Under the pieces are notes generated by a model, which ran no database searches, had not been told where the DNA came from, and worked only from the letters and a program-made list of their open reading frames with translations. Shown one piece after another: positions 1 to 11,612 of a stretch of 64,000 nucleotides of DNA. The stretch's first letter is position 1; each line of letters begins with the position of its first letter. Origin of the DNA: Chiua virens (lineage: Eukaryota; Basidiomycota; Agaricomycetes; Boletales; Boletaceae); NCBI GenBank assembly GCA_019787685.1, contig JAHNUO010000008.1, positions 620,001 to 684,000 of the forward strand, given 5' to 3'. A program made the position numbers and the translations under genes.

Positions 1-1257
1 TTGGAGACACCGTGCAAGTTCTGCCTGAGTCTGGTCAAACCGTATCAGTGAATGATCTACCTGACAGTGCCAAAAACATACGGGTCGACGTGTTGGGAAC
101 GGAAAGGTTCGTAGTCTACCATCTCCTTTGTTGACCACACAACCTTCATAATCGAGGAAAATGCGTCGATTGGATACACTCGCCCGGATGAAGATGCGTT
201 CGCACTCGTGGATATCCTCCGCCCAATCTCGAAGCAAGTTACGAATATCCTGTCAAAGTACTCTGCATTGAAACTCGTGTAACGTAGCGATTTCTACTCA
301 CATCCCGTAGTGCCTGCTCTCCATAGCGGCGTAGCATGGCACCAGCGCTAGTAGCAGCTCCCTTTGCATTGTCGTTGATTGATTGTGACCCTCCCTGCTT
401 CCTACGAGCTGGGTTTCTTAGGTTAAAATCATTCAATGCTGAACGAGTCACACTTACTTGTATAGCGATGGAAGGTTTTATGTTTCAGGACTTCAGTCTC
501 AGGCTTTGGCTTCGGAGGTTTCCTCCTTTTTGTCTGAATGACCTCTTCCTGCTCCTCGGTGGTACGTCCAACTCTCACTACAGCCCCTGCGAAGTGACCA
601 CCGGCAACCATGAACATGGCCCATCTCCTTCCACCCTCGACAATGCTTTGCATCTTTTTCAGTTCTGATAAATATGCAGACGATGGGGTGCCAAGAGGAT
701 ATAGAACTCTATAGAGACCGATCTGTGTTGACGGTGGGGAGTGAAACCAGGTAACTGCTGTCAGTGGAACTCTAGAAATGGTGTTCTCGGGGGAGTCGGA
801 TAAGGACGCGCGATTGACTCTGCCAAGGAGTGTGGTAACAGCGTCTGATTCATCTGAGGATTCATCATCCGAGGAAGCGGAACCCGAGAGAGAATCATCC
901 AGGCCTGAGAATGGGCCGCGCAGTGTCAGTTATTTAGTCAAGCAGCGGGAGGGAATGCATACCACCGACGAGTTGAGCAAACGCGGACTCTGTGACGGGG
1001 CTTCCGCCAGTAAGACGGATCTTGACGTTATAGCGATGCCAGTCGGTGCGAAAGTGTGTACGTTGCTCATCCACACCTGCAAAAGCAGCGCCAAGGCAGA
1101 TATTACAGCTTTTGGCATTCAACGTAGGTGTTACTGTTTGTGGCGGAGGCGACGGTTCAGGAGGTGGGACTTGAGATACTTGGTTGATGTTGTTTCTAGG
1201 GGTGAGGGTATCAACCAACTGAGATGGCAGACTAAACACGTTGTATCTGTGGGCCAT
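1..1257 (-). CDS. VMS1: Vms1/ANKZF1-type peptidyl-tRNA hydrolase, 3' part beyond the left edge
   Basis: Vms1 releases nascent chains from tRNA on stalled 60S ribosomes in ribosome quality control and also protects mitochondria. The start is the ATG at 1257. The first exon carries a C2H2-like finger (CNICLGAAFAG followed by THFRTDWH), the usual N-terminal zinc finger. An acidic serine-rich linker follows. Next comes the VLRF1 domain (TWFHSPPSTQIGLYR, then MFMVAGGHFAGAVVR, HKTFHRYT, RRKQGGSQS). The glutamine in the GSQ segment matches the catalytic glutamine of the family. The last readable exon (about 240 down to 120) contains RDWAEDIHECERIFIRAS. Introns are short. The C-terminal ankyrin and VIM regions expected for the family lie off the window. 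It is divergent from phosphomannomutase with 164 bp between start codons. Identification is firm; exon edges are inferred. Confidence 0.9.
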
Positions 1258-1421
1258 TTCTGTGAGGGATAGACGTAGAGGTCAAAGTGAGAATGACTAG
1301 ACATGAATCAGCTTAATTATACTGTGCACCGCCACATCTAATCGAGCCGAATCCCGATCCGGGATTGATCCTGTCTACGTGCCAGTGTCTCCTGCTACGT
1401 GGTCCAATACATCCATCATCC

Positions 1422-2524
1422 ATGGCCGCTTCGGATTTCGCAGATCGTCCCGTCAAGAAGTTGCTACTCTTCGACGTAGATGGCACCCTGACACGTCCTA
1501 GGTGTGACTGATATCATCGGTATCCTGAAGTACACGTATTGAACCACTCTCAGACAGAAAATCACTCCGGAGGTGTCTAAACTCCTGAGCGATCTCAGAC
1601 AAAAAGTCGTAATTGGATTCGTCGGAGGCTCTGATTTTGGGAAAATCAGTGAACAACTTACTGTCGACGACAGGAATGGTTTGTTCCACCCACTCGCTAC
1701 GCACAGTTCGATGCTGACTCGGACCTCCCACTAGTCCTTGAAGATTTTGATTTTGCCTTTGCGGAGAATGGATTGACAGCCTTTCGTCTCGGAAAGCGTT
1801 TAGCATCGCAAACGTTTATTAATTTTGTGGGGGAGGAAAAGTACAAGAAACTCGTCAACTTCATACTTCGCTACCTGTCTGAGATCGACATTCCGATCAA
1901 GCGGTTTGTGGGAGACATTTCCCCCATGGTTGCATTTAATCGAGCCTTTTCTCAGCGGAACCTTTATCGAATTTCGCAATGGGATGGTCAATGTCAGCCC
2001 GCTCGGAAGGAATGCAACGTACGTATGGTGTAGTTTGCGCACACATGCTCAGCTCAAGTGAGCTTTCGAGCAGCAAAGAAGAACGTGATGCGTTCGAGGA
2101 GTTTGACAAGGTAAGTCGAGAAACATATTCTCATGACGACCAGCCTAATATTAGTACTAGAAACATAAAATCCGGGCTGCGTTCATTGAGAAACTTCGCG
2201 AACTATGTCGCCCCGAAAACCTCGACCTCCATTTGACGTTCTCTATCGGGGGTCAAATCTCCTTTGACGTCTTCCCTAATGGATGGGACAAGCGTTATTG
2301 CCTGCAATTCGTCGAGAGTGAAGGATTTGAGGAGATCCACTTTTTTGGGGACAAGACTTACCTGGTGAGTCTGACACATTGCTATCATGATATATCAACG
2401 TGTTGACGAACGCCATCAGGGGGGGAATGACCACGAGATTTACATGGATGGGAGGACTGTTGGACACGCTGTCGAGTCACCCGCAGATACCATTAGGATG
2501 TGCACTGATCTCTTCCTCAAGTAG
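1422..2524 (+). CDS. SEC53: Phosphomannomutase
   Basis: Converts mannose-6-phosphate to mannose-1-phosphate for GDP-mannose, feeding N-glycosylation, O-mannosylation and GPI anchors in the cytosol. It is a HAD-superfamily enzyme. The N-terminus has the catalytic aspartate motif [10 protein letters not shown] shortly after the ATG. Further conserved blocks follow in order: [72 protein letters not shown], and HFFGDKTY before GGNDHEIY. The intron at 1904-1955 (52 nt) exactly rejoins IPIKR to GTFIEF, and at least four other introns are needed. The stop is TAG at 2522-2524. Length and motif order match the whole family, with no truncation. It shares a short divergent promoter with VMS1. DNA polymerase delta follows in tandem about 185 bp downstream. 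Confidence 0.93.
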
Positions 2525-2709
2525 AAGATAGAAGTAGATTGCAATGTATGAGTATATACCACTTTTGAGTGACACAGGGGCCCGTCCAAGAATGGAAATG
2601 ATACAAACGCGACCACACGCGTCACCTCATCAGTGGCACATTCTTGACGCGTCCGCATCCACATTGTAAGCCCGCGCGCGGTGCTGTTTCTCAACGTTCA
2701 ACCCCCAAC

Positions 2710-5700
2710 ATGGTCATGCCTGCCTCAAATTCCAATGGACGCACTAGGTGAACAGCTGTAGAATTCGCTTTTCGAGACCAAATACTTACACGGCGATAGA
2801 GCAAAGGCTGACACAGTTACTGAACCGGTCCCGAAACGAAGAAAGCTCGCACCGTCTGGTTCACAGAAAACGCAGAATTCCTCTTTCGCTGATGTTCTGG
2901 AACAACTTAGTCAAGACGTTTCAGATGGTCCATGTATGTCTCCCAACACCGTCTTTGTGATGCGCTCTTCTTAGACATGATGTACCAGCCTCTGAAGGTG
3001 GCGCTGATTTTTGGTCCCGCCCGAAGCTCATGCCAATGAATGAGAAGACGGACTCCATTGGTGTGTCTTCTTTTACGACTTTATTCTCCGACTCAAGTCG
3101 TACCAGTCTTCCAACAGGTGGATATCGAGAATGCATCAGATGAGAATGGACGTACCATGTTGCGTATGTTTGGCGTGACAGAGGTGTGTTTTATTTCGCC
3201 TGGTTTCTACCCCGCCACTGAAACATAGAATACTTCAGGCAGGCCACAGCGTCCTTGCCAATGTTACACAATTCATGCCTTACTTCTATATCCCTGTCCC
3301 TCGCGGTTTCGATCGCACTGATTTGGATGCCTTTATGAATGTTCTGAATGTAAGTCAGACCTTCGAGTTAGCGTGCTGTTGCATCTGATACGATGTGCTT
3401 GATGTTCTTATTAGGACAGTGCAGGGGCCAACTATGTTCTCGATATTGAAATTGTAAACAAGCGCACGATTTGGGGCTATTTGGGGGACGATTGGGTCTC
3501 GTTCATGAAGCTTACAATAACAGACCCGAGGTCTCTTCCTAAAGTCCGAGATAAGTCGTTTAACCAACGGAGCATTCTTGTGCTGACTGTCATTTGGGGT
3601 AATTACGCGTGTTCGAACGGGGTGAGATATCATTCGGAGATTTCTTCACCCTTGGTCAACCTTCTACTACCTTTGAGAGCAATATTCCATATATACTTCG
3701 GTTCATGATTGACACACAGGTTGGTCCTCTTGTCATACGGGATGTCAACTTCAAGTTACTCATCTGCTTCTAGGTGGTAGGAATGAATTGGATTGAAATA
3801 CCGGCAGGAAAGTATAAGCTTGTTTCCGAGGAGGCGAAACGGTCTACGTGCCAAATCGAGCTTAACGTGAGGTCTGTGGCATTGGCTGTGTGTTGCTGCC
3901 TGTTTCTGAAATATTTCAAAGATGGGATGCATTTATTTCGTACTCCCCTGAGGGAGACTGGCAGAAAATTGCACCCCTCCGTATACTTAGTTTTGATATT
4001 GAGTGTGCGGGACGAAAAGGCATATTTCCCGAGGCCAGTGTTGATCCAGTCATCCAAATTGCGAATATGGTAACCCGGCAAGGTAGAATCTCGCAACCTC
4101 TGCTCGATGAAAAGATTAACGAACACGCGGATCAGGCGAAAGGCAACCCTTTATTCGCAATGTGTTCACGCTTAACACCTGCTCTCACATCGTCGGGTCT
4201 CAAGTCCTCTCATTTGATGACGAGGCGAAGCTCCTTCTTGCTTGGCGGGACTTTATTGAACAGGTGGATCCTGACGTAGTCATCGGGTACAATGTCGCGA
4301 ATTTCGATTGGCCGTATCTCGTTGACAGGGCCAAACACCTGAAAGCTCCTAGATTTCCCTTTCTTGGGAGACTAAAAGGTACGTCTACTGCTATGTTATT
4401 TTGTACCGTTACATACTGCTATTTTGTTTTGACTATTCGCGAAGGTGTGAAGACGCAAGTGAAAGATACCCACTTTTCTTCAAAGGCCTATGGTCAGCGT
4501 GATTCCAAGGAGACAGTGCTCGATGGTCGTCTGCAGCTCGACGTGCTCCAATTCATGCAACGGGAACATAAACTGCGCAGTTATACGCTCAATTCTGTCT
4601 GTGCGCAGTTCCTAGGCGAGCAAAAAGAAGACGTCCACTACTCTGTCATCACGGAATTGCAGAATGGTGGGCCCGAGTCCAGGCGGCGGTTGGCTGTGTA
4701 CTGTTTGAAGGTAAGACCGTATTATGTCCGTTTTGCTGGGATCTTAGACGACGTCTCCCCTAAGGATGCTTACCTCCCGCAACGGTTACTCGATAAGCTG
4801 ATGTGCTTCGTAAACTACACCGAGATGGCGCGCGTTACGGGCGTTCCGTTCAACTTTCTACTCTCTCGTGGGCAATCTATCAAAGTTCTCTCGCAACTAT
4901 TTCGGAGAGCGAACGGTGAGGGTTATATTGTTCCCGCGTTTAAGGGTGATGGTGAGTCCATAACAATTACATCAAGTGCTGGGGTGTCAACTACGAACGT
5001 TCAGGTACGGATGAACAGTACGAAGGTGCCACTGTCATCGAGCCGAAGAAAGGTTACTACGATACGCCTATTGCGACGCTCGACTTCAGTTCCTTGTATC
5101 CGTCCATTATGATGGCTCATAATTTGTGTTACACAACACTTTTGGACAGGGCAACTATTGATCGGCTGGGGCTCGTCAAAGATGTAGATTTCATTCAGAC
5201 ACCAAACAATGGTGAGATGCACTGTTGCATTAATCCATCATTTAATCATCGGTAACCGTAGACTTTTTCGTAACAAAGGCCAGACGGAAAGGGCTATTAC
5301 CGACTGTACTGGAGGATCTCATCTCTGCCAGAAAACGCGCGAAGGCTGATCTCAAGAAGGAAACTGACCCTTTCAGAAGAGCAGTGTTGGATGGCCGTCA
5401 GCTCGCCCTCAAGGTACGTTTGATTAATGTCATGATTCAACATACGACGGAGTTTGTCGCAGATAAGTGCCAATTCTGTGTACGGGTTCACCGGTGCAAC
5501 GATCGGGAAACTGCCATGTCTCGCTATCTCATCCAGCGTGACTGCGTATGGTCGCCAAATGATCGAAAAAACCAAGCAGGTTTGGTCATTAATTTTGGGT
5601 ATCCAATGGATTCTGAGATCTTTGATATCCATTAGGAAGTAGAAGCTGAATTTTCTATATCAAATGGTCATAGTCACAATGCCGAAGTAATCTATGGCGA

Positions 5701-7120
5701 TACAGATTCTGTCATGGTTAAATTCGGACCATCGGATCTGAAGACTGTCATGGAACTTGGTAGGTCCTTTACTGCACTGTTGCCACTGTCCCTTTCAACC
5801 AAAGGTTACTACACAGGGGCCCAAGCTGCATCCTTCGTTACGATCAAGTTCGTTAAGCCGATCAATCTCGAATTCGAAAAAGTTTATTTCCCGTACTTGC
5901 TCATCAACAAAAAGCGATATGCAGGGCTCTATTGGACAAAGGCAGAGAAATACGACAAGATGGACGCGAAAGGTATCGAGGTACGAAAGAGTCTGAAATG
6001 GCTTTCCAATCGTTTTTTGAAGCCCCCCATTAGACAGTTCGAAGAGATAACTGTCGACTTGTTTCGACAGTCATTGAGACGTGTTTACACAAGATGCTTA
6101 TTGATCGAGACGTCAAGGGGGCGGAAGAGTATGGTGTCACTCTATCTCGCCTGCTTATGCTGATAATGAATTTAGTTACACGAAACGAATGATCTCAGAT
6201 CTACTGCAAAATAAAATCGATATGTCCCAACTAGTGATTACGAAAGCGCTTGCCAAAGCAGATTACGCAGCAAAACAAGCCCATGTAGAACTCGCAGAAC
6301 GAATGCGTCAGCGTGACGCTGGTTCCGCACCCGCTCTCGGTGATCGCGTCGCGTACGTCATTGTCAAAGGCATCAAAGGTACATCCCCAGATACTTAGCG
6401 AAATGCTTCGTATTCACGAACTTCTTTACTTTCGCAGGCGCCGCTGCCTACGAGAAGTCCGAAGATCCGCTCTATGTATTAGAAAACAACATACCCATTG
6501 ACACCAAGTACTATCTAGAGAACCAGCTCTCAAAACCGCTCATGAGGATTTTCGAGCCCATCCTTGGCGAAAAAGCAAATTCATTGTGTACGCGTCGGAT
6601 TTGTTACCTCGTTTGCAATAGTTGACACCCAGTAGTGTCTGGCGATCATACTCGCACGATCGCAATTGCAACTCCCACCGTTGGGGGACTCATGAAGTTT
6701 GCTGTCAAAACGGTCACATGTCTCGGATGCAAAACAGCTCTGCGGCCAAACAATAGTGTACCCAGTTAGTATACCTCTACCCTGTTCGAGTCTTGACATC
6801 TGACGAGTAGCACAAGACGGCGCTGTTTGCAACAATTGCCGGCCAAGGATCCGTGAACTTTATCAAAAACAAGTGATTACAACGTCGCAGATGCAAGTCC
6901 GATTCTCGAGATTGTGGACCCAGTGCCAACGATGTCAAGGGTCATTACACCAGGTACGGACACCGCCTTCGAACGTGCTCAGGCCGTTGAACGTTTGGTG
7001 TTCAAGGACGTTTTATGCACAAGCAAAGACTGTCCGATCTTTTACATGCGAAAGAAGGCTCAGAAAGATGTTGAAGATACATCTGCAGTCCTAGAACGAT
7101 TCGACGAAGACCTTTGGTGA
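2710..7120 (+). CDS. POL3: DNA polymerase delta catalytic subunit
   Basis: Catalytic subunit of the main lagging-strand replicative polymerase, acting in the nucleus with PCNA. The start ATG at 2710 opens a very short first exon. The exonuclease I motif LSFDIECAG lies near 3990. The exonuclease II region [17 protein letters not shown] is near 4270-4320. Polymerase motif A ([18 protein letters not shown]) is near 5080-5130, motif B ([11 protein letters not shown]) near 5460, and motif C (IYGDTDSV) near 5695. The C-terminal CysA zinc motif is CLGC...CNNC. The CysB iron-sulfur motif begins [10 protein letters not shown] and ends with CTSKDCPIF. Splicing the introns near 6590, 6750 and 6958 restores these cysteine blocks exactly. 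The stop is TGA at 7118-7120. At least ten introns are needed. I found no frame break here, unlike several neighbours. Confidence 0.95.
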
Positions 7121-9327
7121 CAGGATGCTTACTGTACATTTTCATATTAATCACGATTCCCCCACGGACTCTTCGAAACGTCATCAGTACTTGTGATCAT
7201 AGTTGATCTAACAGTTGTCTGATTTGGTACGTCACGACTGCTCGGCTCGGACTTGGACGCCACCATGCGAATTGCGCCACTGCTAGGTTGTCGTCGAAGC
7301 TGGTCTCAAAGTGTGTATCGAGTCACGGATCCAGTTCTAAACCACTTATATGGGTGCGACGCATTTGTTTGTTCTAATCGGCTCCAATACGACATTCGAC
7401 TTGGTGCGTCTACTATCGGGCCCCGGTTTGATTGCTTGCTCTACTAGGGGCTCATTTTAGTTCCGAGTCACTGTCGATGGCGTTGTAGCCCGTTTTCGTT
7501 GCTTTGTGTTGCTTATTGGTTGTCTTATTATTGGTGGTTTGAACACCTCAGGTATGTACACCCTTACTACACTTGCCTCTCCATGTTGGCTGGCAACCTT
7601 TTTCTGACTTGGATTTGTTCGAGGCATGTCATGCGCTGCCTGCTGTAGCGCTGATTCGCCATCATATTCTGTGAACTCCTGACTCTCATTGATGTTTTGG
7701 CGTTCTTCTTTTCTTTAGTCTATCCCTACACCTCATGACTTGGACTTATAAACTCGACTTCACATTGATTCTAGCCTTGTTCTCCCCAGCTTTCGAGTCA
7801 TCCCAGCTTGTTCTGGTGGTCTCCGGATGTGTTGGCTGTACATGTCAGTGCTTGCAACTTGCACCAATGTTCAAGTTCTTGCTCTCCGGTTGATGAACTC
7901 TTTGTTTTGTGTTTGTTTGCTGTCTCCATCATTCCCACGTATCAGCAAGGAACTCTGGGACATAACATCACCTATTGAACATCGCACCCACTGGTGACAT
8001 TTACAATCAGAACACTTACTATGTGCTACAAATGACAGAGGGAGCTTGATAGTAGTTGATACATGTGCTGGACTGTGATGATCCCCTGATACTTGCCCTC
8101 AAGAATGTGTCCATGATAACTCCTAGTCACCCAAGCTTCTCCCTCAATCACACTGACCAACTCTTTGTGAGTGAGAGAACACCAAGACATGAAGCCAGTG
8201 ATTTACAGATTATTACCTGATCCTGTATCTATTGGTAGTCTTCTCTGACTTCTTTGTTAACCCTCTGTATCTGGGTCAGTGCCCTGCAGTCTTGAGCTTG
8301 TGGTGTTACCCCCAGCTCAACTATGCTGCCTTCAAGTTGTACCTCTAGACCTGGTGATCTTGATGTTGGGTTCCTTAGGTTGCTGAAGTTTGTCACACTT
8401 GTTGACTTGGAGTCTCCTCTCTGCTGCCAGTGCTTATTCTTAACATCACTTGAACTTGAAAAGCTCAGAATTCTCTGCCCTGTGAGATGAGATGAAATGG
8501 ATGGTGTGGGTACAATGACTGAGCTGCCATACTGTTTGGTGCTGATTGCCTTACCACTCCACCATGATCAGATACAGGTGATCTCATCACTCAATCCTGT
8601 GAGGATTGAATTCATCTCATCAGGAGAGATGTTGACAGTATTCATGTCAGCATCTCTATGTCCTTTGAACTTGGTCACCAATTTTTGGCTTTGCAACTCA
8701 ATGCTCACTGGCATAGCCTATGGTACAAAATGATATGCCAATGCTTTGCTATAGCAACAGACCTGAGTCAAGTTATCAACTGTGAGTCTGTGACTGGCTT
8801 GGACATGGAATGATTGCAGTTCTACTATATCTGAAGAAGTGTTTTGTGATGTTACTGCTTGCTGCTCTTTGTGGGCCTGCCTCCAATCAGAGCTCTCAAA
8901 AGTCAATAAAAAATGTAATCAAGGGTCCTAAAAACATTTTTTCCTTGAAACTTAGTCTCAGACAGTCCTGACCAGTCCTGATATATTTTTAGTTCAGTGA
9001 TGACTGACTGTGGCCAGCAGCACTGGCTATGCATTTTGTTGTTTGGTTATGCAAGGATGGTTCTTCATGCCAGTGCCAGCAACTTTGAAATGGTCACCCA
9101 AAATATGAATCCAGCCAGATCTAGTGCCAAGTAGTCTCATAATATTTGAATTGTCTAATTGTCATGGTATACCATGACTGATGTGATCTTTGTAATTTGG
9201 TCACTCCGAAAGTGTTAATTTATACTCAGTTTTGACTTGTTTACACATATGTATTTCGCAAATTTTACTTTTAGCTAATAAATAATAAAAGTTACCAATT
9301 GCCCTCAATGCTTGTCTTGCTTTCCTA
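7121..9327. other. Gene-free region containing a CpG-free tract
   Basis: About 2.2 kb with no convincing coding frame on either strand. From 7121 to about 7983 CpG dinucleotides occur at ordinary spacing. From 7985 to 9206 there is not one CpG, although GpC, TpG and CpA are all common. Only isolated CpGs occur at 9207, 9257 and 9394 before they become frequent again near 9732. This pattern is what long-term cytosine methylation followed by deamination leaves behind, as in silenced repeats. No terminal repeats, transposase or reverse-transcriptase motifs can be read. A perfect 8-bp inverted repeat with a 3-bp loop (TCAATCCT/AGGATTGA) sits at 8591-8609. The region also contains the 3' flank of POL3 and the promoter of the zinc-finger gene. 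Confidence 0.85.
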
Positions 9328-10531
9328 ATGTCATCATCCAAAGACAATACACTGAGGATTGACTTGACTAAGGAAGAGATCATCCCCTGTGCACGTCATG
9401 TTGTCCAGACAATGCAATGTGAATGGGAGGGTTGTACTGTTGTGCTCAACAGCTGGGACACATTAGCAAAGGTGATTAACTTGACATTTCTTTGCTTACT
9501 CTATCTCTGTTCAAGTTGTTGCTGGCACCAGATTTCTCTTGTAAAGCCACCACTTCCCCAAGTTCTGTCTGGAGTCCTGTAGCCTTTCCCTACCCTTTGC
9601 AAGGTTGTTGGGTTTGACTACAGGATTACTTGATAGTTCTTTGGAGGAGATGTCAATGGATCTTGTTTTCAACTGTTTTTCATATAGTTGCTAATTTGCT
9701 TGTCTTTCATTTACAGCATCTTTACCGGCACTGCTCTCGTGTTGTGCAACAGGTAAGCATGGCAACTTTGGGGTATTTTCTGGATCCTAATGGCACTTCT
9801 TCAGGATGGAATGCATCAGTGTTTGTATCCACGGTGTGCCGGTCGTTCACATGGCTCCGTGGGAGCACTAAAAACCCATGTGGAGCTAAGTCATCTTTCG
9901 AGAGTTGCACTGCCGTGTCCGGCGCGTGGTACGTGACAGAGTCTCGCTTCGTTTGTCGTACTCACGGATGTTGCAAGGTTGCAAGGAGGTATTTGTCCGC
10001 TTGCCACAACTCAAAAGCCACTTCGAGCAAACGCACTGCGATCTGCTTGACAGGCTCGTGTCCCCAGCTGAGTTGGCGCCGCTTTCGATCCTTAGTCCCC
10101 CGCACCGTCTCCGATCTCCACCCCCACTTCCCGACGAGCAAATGTTGTCGGCATCAGTGCTGACTTCGATCTCGATCCCGCGGATAAATCCAGGATACAG
10201 TCAAATGAGCGCATCTCAGGGTCTTTCACGCAAGTGGAGTCGGTTGAACATGCAGGACAACGACAGTGATGACAATCCTATTCCATTCGACAACCTTCCC
10301 CCCTCTGCTCAGAACTACAACACTGACGAACCACCGATCGTCCACGTTGAGGTACAGCGGAAGCTACCGTTGCTAAAGCAACCCCTCTTGTCGCGTCCTC
10401 AACCAAAAATTCATCCGCGGATTGGCTCAGAGCCGCCAGAGCAAGCCATCCTATACCCTAGCTTTGTGCGTATGGTCGATGGCCTGGTTGCAGCTGGGAC
10501 TCTCGCATGGCATGATGCAAACAAAAACTGA
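9328..10531 (+). CDS. C2H2-type zinc-finger protein
   Basis: Probably a nuclear DNA-binding protein; target unknown. Three finger-like units can be assembled across introns. The first is CEWEGC...LAK joined to HLYRHC. The second is CLYPRCAG...LKTHVELSH. The third is CPARGCKEVFVRLPQLKSHFEQTH. The first intron (about 9471-9717) is unusually long for this window. Two shorter introns (about 9754-9803 and 9930-9980) rejoin the fingers in frame. A long proline- and serine-rich tail follows (SPPHRLRSPPPLPDE and onward) to the TGA at 10529-10531. The first exon and first intron share the CpG depletion of the upstream tract, while the rest of the gene has normal CpG content. The start ATG at 9328 is the first in frame but is not otherwise supported. 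Convergent with RPL30. Confidence 0.7.
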
Positions 10532-10926
10532 TGTACATCCGGGCACGTTTTATTGATTTTGTTTGATTTTGTTTGATAGAGTATATATCATAGCTACATA
10601 CCCTGCATTGGCGCACTTGGGTCTTACATAGTTGTACATTTGGCACGGTTAATACTGGCTTTTATTACCACGCATGAGCATTGTATTGGAATGAACAAAA
10701 TCATATACCTGATCCTGAACGAATGTGTGATGATGTCTTGTTCTTTAGTAGACCTCGAAATGTCATGGTATGTAAAAATTCAAAACTTAAACCACGGTCC
10801 TCAAGGGACACGCTTGTTAATACATAGTGTGATCGGCACAACCCGAAGCATGCGAGAGTACTTGGAGAGCCTACAACATAAACAGCATATGAAGTATCAT
10901 ACGACAATGCATCCCCATGTCTCGCC
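10532..10926. other. Convergent 3' region between the zinc-finger gene and RPL30
   Basis: About 395 bp lying between two stop codons that face each other. It must hold both 3' untranslated regions. It is AT-rich, with repeated TTGATTTTGTTTGA units near 10553-10578. I see no separate gene. Confidence 0.6.
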
Positions 10927-11431
10927 CTATGCAGCATTGCCTTCGGCGAATGTGAGTAAGTCGGAGTCGCCCTGGTCGGTGACAGTCATAACACTGGCTC
11001 ACTCGTCAGACGGATATAGACGACAAAAGAAACGCGATCGACCTACCCAACGCGGAAGAGTTTACCGGCAGCAGTACCAAGAGCGACGTTGGTACCAGCG
11101 AAATGGTGCACTGTTGTCTTTGACAACATGGCGTAGTACTCGATCTCCGACTTGCGGAGGGGTGGGCAGTTGCCGGCGATTAAGACGAGCTTGGCTACGG
11201 ATGAGACATAGGAGAAACAGACAAACAATCGTCAGCACAAGGGACCTTCTCAGCCTCACGCTCCAGTCCCCGTGAGTTACCAAAACGAAGACACTCACCC
11301 TTGCCGCTGCGCATCTGCTTCAACGCTGACTTGTACCCCAAAGTGTATTTTCCCGACTTCACAACAAGAGCGAGACGAGACGCGATGGACTCGGTCGACT
11401 TGGCGGATTTTGATTTCTTGGTAGGTGCCAT
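10927..11431 (-). CDS. RPL30: 60S ribosomal protein L30 (eL30)
   Basis: Structural protein of the large ribosomal subunit, of the L7Ae RNA-binding fold. The start at 11431 gives [16 protein letters not shown], then [20 protein letters not shown]. After an intron the second exon gives [32 protein letters not shown] and GKLFRV. A second intron joins RV-G to [13 protein letters not shown] and a short tail ending at the TAG at 10927-10929. The product is about 115 residues, as expected, with a C-terminal extension (LTFAEGNAA) slightly longer than I would expect. All core blocks are intact. The last exon is missed if the first in-frame stop after GKLFRVG is taken as the end. Confidence 0.93.
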
Positions 11432-11612
11432 GGAGGTGGTCTTGAAGTGGCGGGTGTTTTGAGGATAGATTTTTGGTGACTGACGCAAATGTTATCAATA
11501 GAGTTCCATGCCGAGCTTTGCCGGAAAGTAACTGTACAGTTTTTCGTAAAAGTTGAAACTCCGAATTAGGTACACTAACCCCTGTAGAGGGTCCAACTTT
11601 GAAGTCTACAAG

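Noticed and set aside
7986..9206. Possible terminal inverted repeats of the CpG-free tract (GGTGACATTTACAA near the left edge, TTGTAATTTGGTCAC near the right edge)
   Set aside because: The match is short and gapped, and no target-site duplication can be seen; it could easily be chance.
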